Shown: positions 1 to 6,984 of the stretch, piece after piece | How positions within the stretch are numbered: the first letter of the stretch is position 1 | Layout of the letters: each line of letters opens with the position of its first letter | Source of the DNA: JANYIP01 sp031394045 | GTDB taxonomy: Bacteria; Actinomycetota; Actinomycetes; Prado026 | Reading direction: 5' to 3' | Length of the DNA stretch: 15,843 nucleotides | NCBI GenBank assembly: GCA_031394045.1 | Contig: JANMWN010000191.1 | Span: 1-15,843 of the forward strand | Translations under genes and position numbers: made by a program | The notes under the pieces: model-generated | Seen by the model: the letters and a program-made list of their open reading frames with translations, nothing else | Databases searched by the model: none | Told to the model about the DNA's origin: nothing

Positions 1-296
1 AAGCTGATCATGTTCGCTGTTCACCTGTAGCGACTGGGTCCGTCCACGCGTGCGCTGAGCGAAGATCCGCTGTCGCTCGTGCTGCGCTGAGCGCCCCCGT
101 CCAGCTCGTGTCGTGTCCGGGTCTAGCAAGCGATCTAGCAAATGATCTTGTGCTCGTCCCGCTCACCCCTTCGACCTAGCCCGATTCCATAGAACCAGAT
201 CAGGCACGCCGGGTGGGTGGGATGCACAGTCGGGATCGGCGGGTGGCTTCGGGGTCTCGATCCATGGTGCGGAACACGTCGTCATCCATCAGGAGG
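1..296. other. Left edge without a recognisable gene
   Basis: No reading frame here gives a protein I recognise on either strand. There is a direct repeat of TCTAGCAA at 122-129 and 134-141, period 12, which could be a regulator site or chance. A good Shine-Dalgarno (AGGAGG, 291-296) stands before an ATG at 308. The frame opened by that ATG begins MNVGYFIDRD and then becomes a shadow of the thiolase fragment. This may be the start of a lost gene whose body was deleted, but that is inference. Confidence 0.4.
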
Positions 297-321
297 TAGC
301 CAACGTCATGAACGTTGGCTA
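297..321. repeat. Perfect 10-bp inverted repeat at the thiolase truncation point
   Basis: The arms are TAGCCAACGT (297-306) and ACGTTGGCTA (312-321), separated by CATGA. The repeat covers the ATG at 308 and ends about where thiolase similarity begins. It could be a recombination or element end, a regulator site, or an RNA hairpin that hides the start codon. The symmetry is certain and the role is not. Confidence 0.6.
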
Positions 322-662
322 CTTCATCGACCGAGATCGACGTCGCGGAGATCTACGACTCGTTCACGATCACACCGATCCTCAGCCTGGAGACGCTGGG
401 GTTCTGCGCCCCGGGCGAGGGCGGTCCCTTCGTCGTCGATCGAGGCACCGGTCCGGGCGGTGGGTTCCCCATGAACACCAACGGTGGCGGCTTGTCCTTC
501 TGCCACCCGGGCATGTTCGGGATCTTCCTGCTCATCGAAGCCACCCGGCAGCTGCGCGGGGAGGCGGGCGACCGGCAGGTGCGGGGGGCTAGGCTCGCGC
601 TCGCGCACGGGACTGGCGGAGCGTTGAGCTCGTCGTCGACTGTCGTTCTCGGAAGGGGCTGA
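312..662 (+). pseudogene. 5'-truncated thiolase (SCP-X / acetyl-CoA acetyltransferase type), C-terminal part
   Basis: The frame opens after a TGA at 309-311. From about 330 it reads like the last third of a lipid-transfer/SCP-X-type thiolase, with the blocks DVAEIYDSFT, GFCAPGEGGPFV, NTNGGGLSFCHPGMFG and LALAHGTGG. The histidine of the HPG block is present. The N-terminal two thirds, including the region of the nucleophilic cysteine, are missing, and about 115 codons remain where roughly 390 are usual. The nearest start is a TTG at 315 with no matching Shine-Dalgarno. In this family the enzyme cleaves or forms beta-ketoacyl-CoA and is commonly paired with a DUF35 protein, as here (668). I take it to be a remnant. 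The truncation coincides with the inverted repeat at 297-321. Confidence 0.75.
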
Positions 663-667
663 CCGGC

Positions 668-1078
668 ATGAGCGACGAACTACGTCCCACTCCCGCCATC
701 GACGCCGACTCGGCGCCATACTGGGCCGCGACGTTGGTAGGAGAGCTGCGGTTGCCGCGCTGCGCGGCCTGCGAGCGCTTGATCTTCTACCCACGCTCGG
801 TGTGCCCGTACTGCATCTCACGCGACCTTGTGTGGGAACTGCTCTCGGGGCTAGCCACCATCAACAGCTACACAGTCGTGCACAAGGCGCCGCCCGGCTA
901 CAAGGACGAGGTCCCGTACGTTGTCGCCCTGGTCGATCTACTCGAAGGCGTCCGGATGATGACTCGGATCGTCGACTGCCCGATCGAGCAGGTAGCCGTC
1001 GGATCCCAGGTTGGCGTCGTGTTTCGCGAGCTGTCAGCGGACGCGGCACTGCCGTGCTTCACACCGGTCGCCGAGTAG
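668..1078 (+). CDS. Zinc-ribbon / OB-fold (DUF35) protein, acyl-CoA-associated
   Basis: This 136-aa protein has an N-terminal rubredoxin-like zinc ribbon (C32-x2-C35 ... C46-x2-C49) followed by an OB-fold with the typical core around residues 65-120 (INSYTVVHKAPPGY, PYVVALVDL). Proteins of this family bind acyl-CoA thioesters and act as partners of SCP-X-type thiolases or hydratases. Its neighbour upstream is such a thiolase, ending five bases before this ATG. The GGAAGG Shine-Dalgarno at 651-656 lies inside the end of the thiolase frame, so the two were probably translationally coupled. The gene looks intact, but with its partner truncated it may no longer have a function. No specific substrate can be read from it. 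Confidence 0.85.
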   Translation: MSDELRPTPAIDADSAPYWAATLVGELRLPRCAACERLIFYPRSVCPYCISRDLVWELLSGLATINSYTVVHKAPPGYKDEVPYVVALVDLLEGVRMMTRIVDCPIEQVAVGSQVGVVFRELSADAALPCFTPVAE

Positions 1079-1120
1079 TCACCCGTGCAAGCGTCGACCC
1101 TGTGATGAGGTACCGCGATC

Positions 1121-2125
1121 GTGAGTGAAGCGGTGCCCGACCCGACCGAGACGTCCCCCATTGCGGCGATCGTCGACAGACGGGACCGCGGTCCGGTGGC
1201 ACTTGCATTCGCGGCCGGCCTTCTGCTCGCTGTGCAGAGCCGGATCAACGGCCAGCTCGGCCACGTGACCGGTGACGGGATCCTCGCTGCCGCGATGACG
1301 CTGAGTGTGGGCCTGGTGACCCTTCTGGTGATTGCTGTGCTTCGCCCCAGCACCCGCATTCGGCTGATCAAGAACCTGCCGACCGAGTGCCGGGCGGGAC
1401 GACTTCGCTGGTGGCACCTCATCGGCGGGATCGGGGGCGCGATGGTGGTCGCGAGCCAGGCCCTCACAGTCCCGGTGCTCGGCGTGGCGCTGTATGCGGT
1501 GCTCATGGTCGCCGGCACCACCGGCGCCTCCCTCGGAGTCGACCGCGCGGGACTCGGTCCCGGCGGCGTGCGGCCGATCACAGCGCCTCGCGTCATCGGG
1601 GCGGTCGCGACCACGCTCGCGGTCGCCCTGGCGATCTCGGGTCGCCTTTCCGCGGGCAACTTCGCGTGGGCTGCGGCGGCGCTCGTGCTTGTCGCTGGTC
1701 TGTCGAGCACGCTCCAGCAGGCTGTCAACGCCATGGTGGCCCAGCGCACTGGCGACCCGCTGGTGGCGGGCGTGGTCAACTTCGTCGGTGGGGCGGCGGC
1801 GCTGTTGCTGGCCTACCTCGCCGAGCACCTCCTCGGGGGCCGCGCCTGGGTCTTTCCACCCGCGCCGTGGAGTCAACCGATCCTCTGGCTGGGCGGCCCG
1901 TTCGGTGTCATCTTCATCGTGACCGCCGCATTCGCCGTGCGGACCCTCGGTGTGCTGCTGTTCAGCCTGCTCTCCATCGCCGGTCAGCTCGTGGCATCGC
2001 TGGTGTCCGACCTGGCTGTTCCGACGCCGGGGACCCAGGTCGGCTGGCAGCTAGTCGCCGGAATCGTGCTCACCGGCGTCGCGGTAACGTACGCCGCCCT
2101 GGCCTCGCGCTCGGCTACGTTCTGA
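1121..2125 (+). CDS. YdcZ-family (DUF606) DMT-type membrane transporter
   Basis: This 334-aa protein is strongly hydrophobic with about ten predicted membrane segments, arranged as two similar five-helix halves. The first half begins VALAFAAGLLLAVQSRING and the second around ALVLVAGLSSTLQQAVNAM. The pattern of a small helix followed by Q-x-x-[IV]-N near the start of each half is typical of fused YdcZ/DUF606 members of the drug/metabolite transporter superfamily. A GTG start at 1121 follows TGATGAGG at a normal Shine-Dalgarno distance; about 25 polar residues precede the first helix. The transported compound is unknown. It may belong with the thiolase/DUF35 pair (42-bp gap) rather than with the convergent operon downstream. 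Confidence 0.8.
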   Translation: MSEAVPDPTETSPIAAIVDRRDRGPVALAFAAGLLLAVQSRINGQLGHVTGDGILAAAMTLSVGLVTLLVIAVLRPSTRIRLIKNLPTECRAGRLRWWHLIGGIGGAMVVASQALTVPVLGVALYAVLMVAGTTGASLGVDRAGLGPGGVRPITAPRVIGAVATTLAVALAISGRLSAGNFAWAAAALVLVAGLSSTLQQAVNAMVAQRTGDPLVAGVVNFVGGAAALLLAYLAEHLLGGRAWVFPPAPWSQPILWLGGPFGVIFIVTAAFAVRTLGVLLFSLLSIAGQLVASLVSDLAVPTPGTQVGWQLVAGIVLTGVAVTYAALASRSATF

Positions 2126-2190
2126 AAGCTCCGCCTCGCTCCTCAAGAGCCGGCAACATCTCAGAATCCACCCTGGCCACAGTCCGACAT

Positions 2191-2352
2191 TCAGGTGGAG
2201 GTGTTGTCGCTGTAAGTGATCATCGCGTCCAGCGCCTGCGAGATCGTCGGCTCGTCACCCGCAGCCGGCAGCGACCCACCCCCGATGCAGGCCGCACCCG
2301 GTGACTGGTTGACCGTCTTCTGGGTCAGAGTCAACACGCCGGCATCAACCAG
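2191..2352 (-). pseudogene. Fragment of a class A beta-lactamase-like serine hydrolase
   Basis: On the minus strand one frame reads LVDAGVLTLTQKTVN, then CIGGGSLPAAGDEPTISQ, ALDAMITYSDNTST and a stop. The SDN tripeptide after a hydrophobic helix, preceded by a G-x-x-[FIL]-T-[IV] stretch, is the second signature of class A beta-lactamases and related serine hydrolases. The SxxK part upstream and the KTG part downstream are both missing. Only about 53 codons remain. Its upstream end abuts the IS630 remnant near 2353. It is broken, and no resistance function should be assumed. Confidence 0.55.
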
Positions 2353-2355
2353 GCG

Positions 2356-2497
2356 CAAGGAACTCGAAGTTGGTGTGCCGGTCTTAGCAGGCGTCGCTGA
2401 CCCTGCCGGTGGCGACCTCCAGAGCCGCGAACAAGGTGGTGGTGCCGTGCCGGACGTAGTCGTGGGTCGCCCGCTCGGCAGCAGACCCTCGGGCGCA
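2356..2497 (-). pseudogene. IS630-family transposase remnant
   Basis: The minus-strand frame starting near 2476 reads ERATHDYVRHGTTTLFAALE, then VATGRVSDAC, a stop (TAA at 2386-2384), and DRHTNFEFL. This is the well-conserved segment around the second catalytic region of actinobacterial IS630 transposases, where a Tyr codon is expected at the stop. Both flanks of the protein are missing, and similarity ends near 2356 where the beta-lactamase-like fragment begins. It is a dead fragment of about 45 codons. Confidence 0.7.
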
Positions 2498-2511
2498 TGG
2501 GCTGGATCGGG

Positions 2512-2585
2512 GCGGTGCGGTGCGGTGCGGTGCGGTGCGGTGCGGTGCGGTGCGGTGCGGTGCGGTGCGGTGCGGTGCGGTGCGG
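2512..2585. repeat. (GCGGT)n pentanucleotide tandem array, 14.8 copies
   Basis: Fourteen perfect GCGGT units run from 2512 to 2581, followed by a partial GCGG to 2585. There is not one substitution. Because five is not a multiple of three, every frame through the array is open and encodes a five-residue repeat (AVRCG on the plus strand, with a counterpart on the minus strand). The array lies exactly between the IS630 remnant and the recombinase remnant. Perfect purity suggests recent expansion by slippage. The copy number in the assembly could be inexact. Confidence 0.97.
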
Positions 2586-2586
2586 G

Positions 2587-2700
2587 GTTTGGATCTGGCT
2601 GCTCGCCGGCGGCGCAGACCTACAGGTCGTCCGCAACCGGCTCGGGCACGGGTCCATCGCGACCACCAGCAACTCAGTAATCCTCGAACAGATGGCGTAG
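2587..2700 (+). pseudogene. C-terminal fragment of a tyrosine recombinase / phage-type integrase
   Basis: The frame after the GCGGT array reads WLLAGGADLQVVRNRLGHGS, then IATTSNSVILEQMA and a stop at 2700. The L-x-x-G-x-D-[IL]-x-x-[VI]-x-x-x-LGH-x-x-x-x-TT block is the signature of the C-terminal catalytic core of tyrosine recombinases, and the LGH histidine is present. The upstream Arg and HxxR residues are absent, and the nucleophilic Tyr expected soon after TT is not there (SNSV). The last 27 bases overlap the 3' end of the M20 gene on the other strand, so the recombinase similarity may really end near 2673. It is a remnant that may mark an old integration junction. Confidence 0.7.
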
Positions 2701-3987
2701 CACCCGGACTGAGAACTCCAAGGCCGTCACCGGGACTCGTTCATCGACCCCGTGGAAAAGTGCCGTGAAGTCCAGATCGTCAGGCAGTTGCAGTGGGCTG
2801 AAGCCGTAGCATCGGATGCCCAACTGGGACAGCCACTTGGCGTCGGTGAAAGCAGTGCTCATGTAGGGGATGACCAGCGCAGAGGGGTCCTCCCGTTCCA
2901 GGGCACGTTGAAAGTGGTCGATGAGTGGTCCGTCCCACGGAGCCTCAATGGCAGGTCCTGAATATGTCACATCGACATCGACTCGTTCCCCAGCGAGGTC
3001 ACGGAGAGTTGTCTCAAGCTTGATCTTATGTCCGGGAATGAACCGACCGTCCACGGTCGCTGAAGCAGTACCAGGAATAACATTGACCTTGTAACCCCCG
3101 GTAAGAGAGGTGGGATTCAGCGTGTCTTGGGTGCTGGCCTGGATCATTCGGGCCATGGGACCCAGTGCCGTCAGGATGGCTGCAGTATCTGTGGCGGCGA
3201 GACCTAATTCCTTGGCCAGGTGCTCAAAGAGCAGCGATACCGCGGTTGAGGCTTGTGGCTCGAAGGCGTGATCGGCGATCCTTGTGACCGCTCGGCTGAG
3301 GAGACTGACCGCGTTGTCTGGATTGATCATGCTGCCGTGACCCGCGATCCCATGCGCCGTGAGCTGAGCCCAGATGACGCCCTTCTCTGCGGTGGAAACG
3401 AAGTAACACCTACGGTCAGCAGACACGGATCGACTGAAGCCGCCAACCTCCCCGATCGCGTCTTGACAGCCATCAAAGAGGTCAGGACGCGTCTGGGTCA
3501 CGAATCCCGCCCCGAGTTGGCCGCCGGCCTCTTCATCGGCGAAGAACGCCAGCACTAGATCCCGTCTCGGCATCGCACCGTCACGTCGGTAGGCACGGGC
3601 CACGGCCAGCACGGCTGCGACCATCCCCTTCATGTCGACCGCTCCGCGACCCCAGACGCAGCCATCGCGGACAACTCCACCGAATGGGTCAACCGACCAG
3701 TCTTCGGCGACTGCCGGGACGACATCAAGATGGGTGTGGACCAGTAGCGGCGACAAGGACGGGTCACGCCCCGGTAAGCGGGCAACAATGCTCACCCGAT
3801 CTGGGACTGGCTCGAACCATTCGTAATTGATTCCGACTCCGTCCAAGGCAGCAGCGACGTACCGCGCCGCTGCACCTTCCCCGTGGGTGGGGTTGGAGGT
3901 ATTGATCCGGATCAGGTCACGACACAATCCGATAACGTCGTCAGGTATGTCCTGACGGTGACCAGGCTGTGCGCCGACCTTCTCCAT
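2674..3987 (-). CDS. M20-family metallo-amidohydrolase (ArgE/DapE-like)
   Basis: This 437-aa protein has the usual length and layout of dinuclear zinc M20 hydrolases. Likely metal ligands are H86 (HTHLDVVP), D118 (GRGAVDMKG), E153 next to the catalytic E152 (ADEEAGG), E180 (GEVGG) and H412 near the C-terminus (ALFHGVDERVP). The lid/dimerisation domain with AGHGSM lies around 205-320. The family hydrolyses N-acyl or N-carbamoyl amino acids and dipeptides. As the last gene of the operon, nine bases after ridA, it probably cleaves a linear amide made by the upstream enzymes; that is inference. The ATG at 3987 has no clear Shine-Dalgarno, so translation may be coupled to ridA. The 3' end overlaps a recombinase remnant on the other strand. 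Confidence 0.9.
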   Translation of the reverse strand: MEKVGAQPGHRQDIPDDVIGLCRDLIRINTSNPTHGEGAAARYVAAALDGVGINYEWFEPVPDRVSIVARLPGRDPSLSPLLVHTHLDVVPAVAEDWSVDPFGGVVRDGCVWGRGAVDMKGMVAAVLAVARAYRRDGAMPRRDLVLAFFADEEAGGQLGAGFVTQTRPDLFDGCQDAIGEVGGFSRSVSADRRCYFVSTAEKGVIWAQLTAHGIAGHGSMINPDNAVSLLSRAVTRIADHAFEPQASTAVSLLFEHLAKELGLAATDTAAILTALGPMARMIQASTQDTLNPTSLTGGYKVNVIPGTASATVDGRFIPGHKIKLETTLRDLAGERVDVDVTYSGPAIEAPWDGPLIDHFQRALEREDPSALVIPYMSTAFTDAKWLSQLGIRCYGFSPLQLPDDLDFTALFHGVDERVPVTALEFSVRVLRHLFEDY

Positions 3988-3995
3988 GAGATTAG

Positions 3996-4457
3996 TCAGT
4001 CCCCCACACCTACGGGATCGAGGACAGCGATCACGTCAACCTCGATCAGGAATCCGTCGTACATGAGGCCGGCGACGCGGATCGCGGTCCCTACTGGGCC
4101 GGGATCGGGAAGATACTTCAGGCGCACTCGCGTCATCTTCTCCCAGAACTCCTGAACCTCTGCGCCAGTACCGTCGAAGCAGTAGTAGGTGTTCATCTTC
4201 ACAACGTCGCGCCACGTCGCTCCGGCCTCTTCCAGGATTCGCGTCACATTGTCAAAGACGTTCTTGGTTTGCACTTCAATATCGCCTTCACCCAACACGT
4301 TTCCGTCCTCGTCGGCAGACAGCTGGCCCCCAACGAAGAGCAGGTTCCCGACATGCCAACCTTGGGTGAACGGGGTCGGGATGTGCCAGTCCCAATGTCC
4401 CGGTGGCATGATCCGTCGGCGTTGAAGGGCGCTCACGGTATCCATGTTGCCACTCAT
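3996..4457 (-). CDS. RidA/YjgF-family protein (enamine/imine deaminase type)
   Basis: A Rid-superfamily protein of about 153 aa. It shows the typical strand LLFVGGQLSADEDGNVLGEG, the helix with VFDNVTRILEEAGATWRDVV, and the C-terminal block PGPVGTAIRV...IEVDVIAV. The arginine that binds the substrate carboxylate in active RidA proteins is present (R130 counted from the ATG at 4466), as is the later glutamate (E142), so it may be catalytic. I prefer the ATG at 4457 because GAGAGG lies nine bases before it; the ATG at 4466 sits right on that Shine-Dalgarno. RidA members in catabolic operons (RutC is one) deal with reactive aminoacrylate- or imine-like intermediates. The 105-bp gap upstream carries a TATAGT (4510-4505, minus strand) that might be a weak internal -10 box. 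Confidence 0.9.
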   Translation of the reverse strand: MSGNMDTVSALQRRRIMPPGHWDWHIPTPFTQGWHVGNLLFVGGQLSADEDGNVLGEGDIEVQTKNVFDNVTRILEEAGATWRDVVKMNTYYCFDGTGAEVQEFWEKMTRVRLKYLPDPGPVGTAIRVAGLMYDGFLIEVDVIAVLDPVGVGD

Positions 4458-4562
4458 TGTGGTCATCCTCTCGTAGTTACGTGCATTGTTTCCGTTGGCA
4501 ACAGACTATATCGGCAACAGTGACACCGCGGATTGAGCTTTCGGCCGGCCTCGGGCAGACGA

Positions 4563-5324
4563 TCACAGCCCCAATACTGCGATAGCCCGAATCGGTGACC
4601 CGGTGCCGTCACGAATCAGTAGCGGTAGTCCGAAGTACAAGAAGCGTTGGCCTGCAACCTGGTCGAGATTGGTGAGTCCTTCGGTGTTGACAATGCCGTA
4701 CTCACCGCAGACGACGTGCCCAGAGAAGGCGGAGTCGTCACTGTGGTCGATGGCGACGTTGTCGACACCGATGTTGACAACACCCTGTTGCGCGAGCCAC
4801 AAAGCTGCCTCACGGGTAAGCCCGGGATACTTATCGGTGTATGCGATGTCTGGGTAGTGCTGGTCACCGACACCTGTATAGAGGAGCACCGTGTCGCCAG
4901 TTCGGATCTCCTGACGACTCTTCGCAAGCGACTCCTCCAGAATCTCCGTAGTTATGTAGTCGGGGTACTGAACGCGTGACACGTCTAGACAGATCGCGTC
5001 GCCGTAGTAGTACTCCAGAGGGGACTTGTCGATTGTCGGACCATTGCGGTCATACTCGAACACAGCATCAGTGTGTGTACCAGCGTGCTCGCTGATGAGC
5101 AGATTATGCGCTTCGAAGCCTAGCTCGGTCTTGTAGACTTTCTTAAACTCATCATGCGTCTGGTTGGTGCTGATGAACGTCTTCTGGTGCCCGAACCAGA
5201 CGGGCATTCCTTCGAAGATCTCACGCGTCAGGTCGATCACCCTCATGCGGCGCTCGAGGATCTTCGGTCCGAGCGTCGGATAGTCATGCGTCGCTGCACT
5301 GTTGTCGCTAGCCACAGAGGTCAC
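4563..5324 (-). CDS. Cyclase / kynurenine-formamidase-like metal hydrolase with altered active-site motif
   Basis: A 253-aa protein of the cyclase superfamily (KynB, isatin hydrolase and relatives), which hydrolyse amides or lactams with a bound divalent metal. The core runs from VIDLTREIFEGMPVW (29-43) to the C-terminal SPIRAIAVLG. The metal motif is H80-A-G-T-H84-T-D86. KynB-type enzymes continue with A-P-x-H, but here the sequence is AVFE, so the usual histidine four residues after the aspartate is E90. The second conserved pair is kept with family spacing (H203 and E215, twelve apart), followed by GLTNLDQV. A GTG start at 5324 follows AAAGGAG at good distance. Between the permease and RidA genes, ring opening of a cyclic amide is the natural guess, but the substrate is unknown. 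Confidence 0.85.
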   Translation of the reverse strand: MTSVASDNSAATHDYPTLGPKILERRMRVIDLTREIFEGMPVWFGHQKTFISTNQTHDEFKKVYKTELGFEAHNLLISEHAGTHTDAVFEYDRNGPTIDKSPLEYYYGDAICLDVSRVQYPDYITTEILEESLAKSRQEIRTGDTVLLYTGVGDQHYPDIAYTDKYPGLTREAALWLAQQGVVNIGVDNVAIDHSDDSAFSGHVVCGEYGIVNTEGLTNLDQVAGQRFLYFGLPLLIRDGTGSPIRAIAVLGL

Positions 5325-5373
5325 GAAAGTCTCCTTTGGGTCGCCATTTATGGGGGTTAATCACAGCGCGTGT

Positions 5374-6969
5374 CTATTCCAAGTGCTCATGTCCCACCGA
5401 GTGCCCAGGTCGCACCTCGTCAGCGACCTCCTGCGCGTGCTGGCCGAGCGCCTCGAAGTCCAGCTCCCGTGCGCCCAGCAGAGACGCGATCCGTCGCTTA
5501 TCGTCGGCTTCACTGACCTGTGCCGGTCGCACCAGGCTGCTAGGAACCACTTTCACCAGTACTACGTATATAACCCCGGCAATCACTGAGGCTGAGATGA
5601 AGCTGAGGTCGACGCCACCAGCGACGTTGGCGAAAGGTCCGACATACAGCGTCGTATTAGCGAAGAGGAGGCCGATGAGCGTGGCGGGAAGCCACGCCGC
5701 CATTGCCGCGATGTTCCATCCTCGGGAGTACCAGTACGCACCAGCGCGAACGCGGGGGTTCATGTTGAACACCTGGAGATCGAGCGCGTAGTACCGACCC
5801 CCGGTGTAGAAGTAGCCGATCACGTTGATCACTAGCCACGGCGCTGTCACGATAATCAGGATGACGAGAAACGCTGACGCGTAACCGATTAGGCTAGTCG
5901 CATAGGAGCCGACAAAGACGGTGATGGTCCCGAGTGCCCCGATGAGCACGGTAGCAGGGACCCGCTTCAAGCTAGGGAAGATGGACGAGGTGTCCAGTCC
6001 TGTCCCGTAAACGCAGAGCCCTCCTTGCGCGAAGCTTCCGGCAATCGCTACCAGGGCAATCGGCACCGCGTACCAAGTGGGGGCGACGTCGACGAGTCCG
6101 CCCACCCAGTCAGTGGAACCGGCCGGGAGCATCGTCCCGACGTATGTTGCGAACGTGAGTGCGACAGCACATCCACCGAACATTCCGAGCCCTCCGGCCA
6201 GCATGACCCTTCTGGCTGACCATTCCTTGGCGGAGATGTACCTGGCGTAGTCACCTACATAGGGGGCGTAGGAGATTGGTAGCGATGCGGCGATGATGGC
6301 ACTCAGGATCCACGTCGAGGCGAAGCTGCCGAGCAGGAGTGGAGTTCCCAAGGCCGTGGCCTTGAACTGGGGCCCGAGAACTATCGCTCCGATAATGAGC
6401 AGGACACCCATGGTGGGGATGAGCCACCGGTTGGCAGCGACAACATTCGCGTGGCCGAAGATAGCCACGATCAGGGTCGCCGCGGCCAGGATAGCGTAGC
6501 CGATCAGGTTCTGGGTCTGCCCGTTGGGAAGTCCGAAGACCTTGTGGAGCCCACCGATCAGGGCCTGTCCGCCGGTCCAGACCGTGAGCGCGTAGAAGCC
6601 GACGGCCGTGAAAACTCCCACGAGAGAGCCGACGAGACGCCCCAGGACACCGAAATGGGCTCCGCTGCTGACGGCACTGTTTGTCCCGGTACGCGTACTC
6701 AGTGGTGCTAGCAGTGCGAACATCACTGAGCCGACCGCGAGACCGACGAGTGTGGAGCTGAAGGCTCCCCACCAGTCCAGCCCGAATGAAATCGGGATGA
6801 ATCCGAGCACGATGATGCCGAAGCAGAGCTGTGTGCCGAAGAATACGTGCTCCAAGTCCCTCGGGCTGGAGTAGCGCTCAGCCTCGGGGATGTAATCAAC
6901 GCCTCGGGTTTCGATCTTCCCCACTGCGTTGACACCGACGGTCTGCGTGATCTGTGTCTCAGCTTCCAT
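5374..6969 (-). CDS. NCS1-family permease (cytosine/purine/allantoin type)
   Basis: This 531-aa membrane protein has about twelve hydrophobic segments. After a polar N-terminus (GKIETRGVDYIPEAERYSSP, about 17-36) comes the first helix with FFGTQLCFG. The family block in the middle, PISYAPYVGDYARYIS, corresponds to the substrate-proximal loop of nucleobase:cation symporter-1 proteins. The C-terminal tail of about 50 residues is charged and cytosolic. The ATG at 6969 is preceded by AGGAGA at good spacing and lies 15 bases after the NuoF-like gene, so it belongs to the operon. NCS1 carriers import nucleobases, hydantoins, allantoin, pyridoxine or thiamine. This is the best clue that the pathway substrate is a polar nitrogen heterocycle. 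Confidence 0.92.
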   Translation of the reverse strand: MEAETQITQTVGVNAVGKIETRGVDYIPEAERYSSPRDLEHVFFGTQLCFGIIVLGFIPISFGLDWWGAFSSTLVGLAVGSVMFALLAPLSTRTGTNSAVSSGAHFGVLGRLVGSLVGVFTAVGFYALTVWTGGQALIGGLHKVFGLPNGQTQNLIGYAILAAATLIVAIFGHANVVAANRWLIPTMGVLLIIGAIVLGPQFKATALGTPLLLGSFASTWILSAIIAASLPISYAPYVGDYARYISAKEWSARRVMLAGGLGMFGGCAVALTFATYVGTMLPAGSTDWVGGLVDVAPTWYAVPIALVAIAGSFAQGGLCVYGTGLDTSSIFPSLKRVPATVLIGALGTITVFVGSYATSLIGYASAFLVILIIVTAPWLVINVIGYFYTGGRYYALDLQVFNMNPRVRAGAYWYSRGWNIAAMAAWLPATLIGLLFANTTLYVGPFANVAGGVDLSFISASVIAGVIYVVLVKVVPSSLVRPAQVSEADDKRRIASLLGARELDFEALGQHAQEVADEVRPGHSVGHEHLE

Positions 6970-6984
6970 GTTCTTCTCCTGCCC

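Noticed and set aside
898..1876. Long minus-strand open frames (293 and 265 residues) opposite the YdcZ-family gene
   Set aside because: Their translations are Arg/Ala/Pro-rich low complexity without motifs, and they mirror a clear membrane protein on the plus strand.
2512..2585. CRISPR array
   Set aside because: Units are five bases, contiguous and without spacers; no cas genes are in the window.
2331..2768. Open frames with AVRCG-type or RTAPH-type pentapeptide repeats
   Set aside because: They are forced by the GCGGT array, which is open in every frame. The flanks belong to unrelated fragments on different strands.
4497..4520. Direct repeat GGCAACAG (4497-4504 and 4513-4520) upstream of ridA
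   Set aside because: Only two 8-base copies with no wider symmetry and no other occurrence noticed near the promoters.
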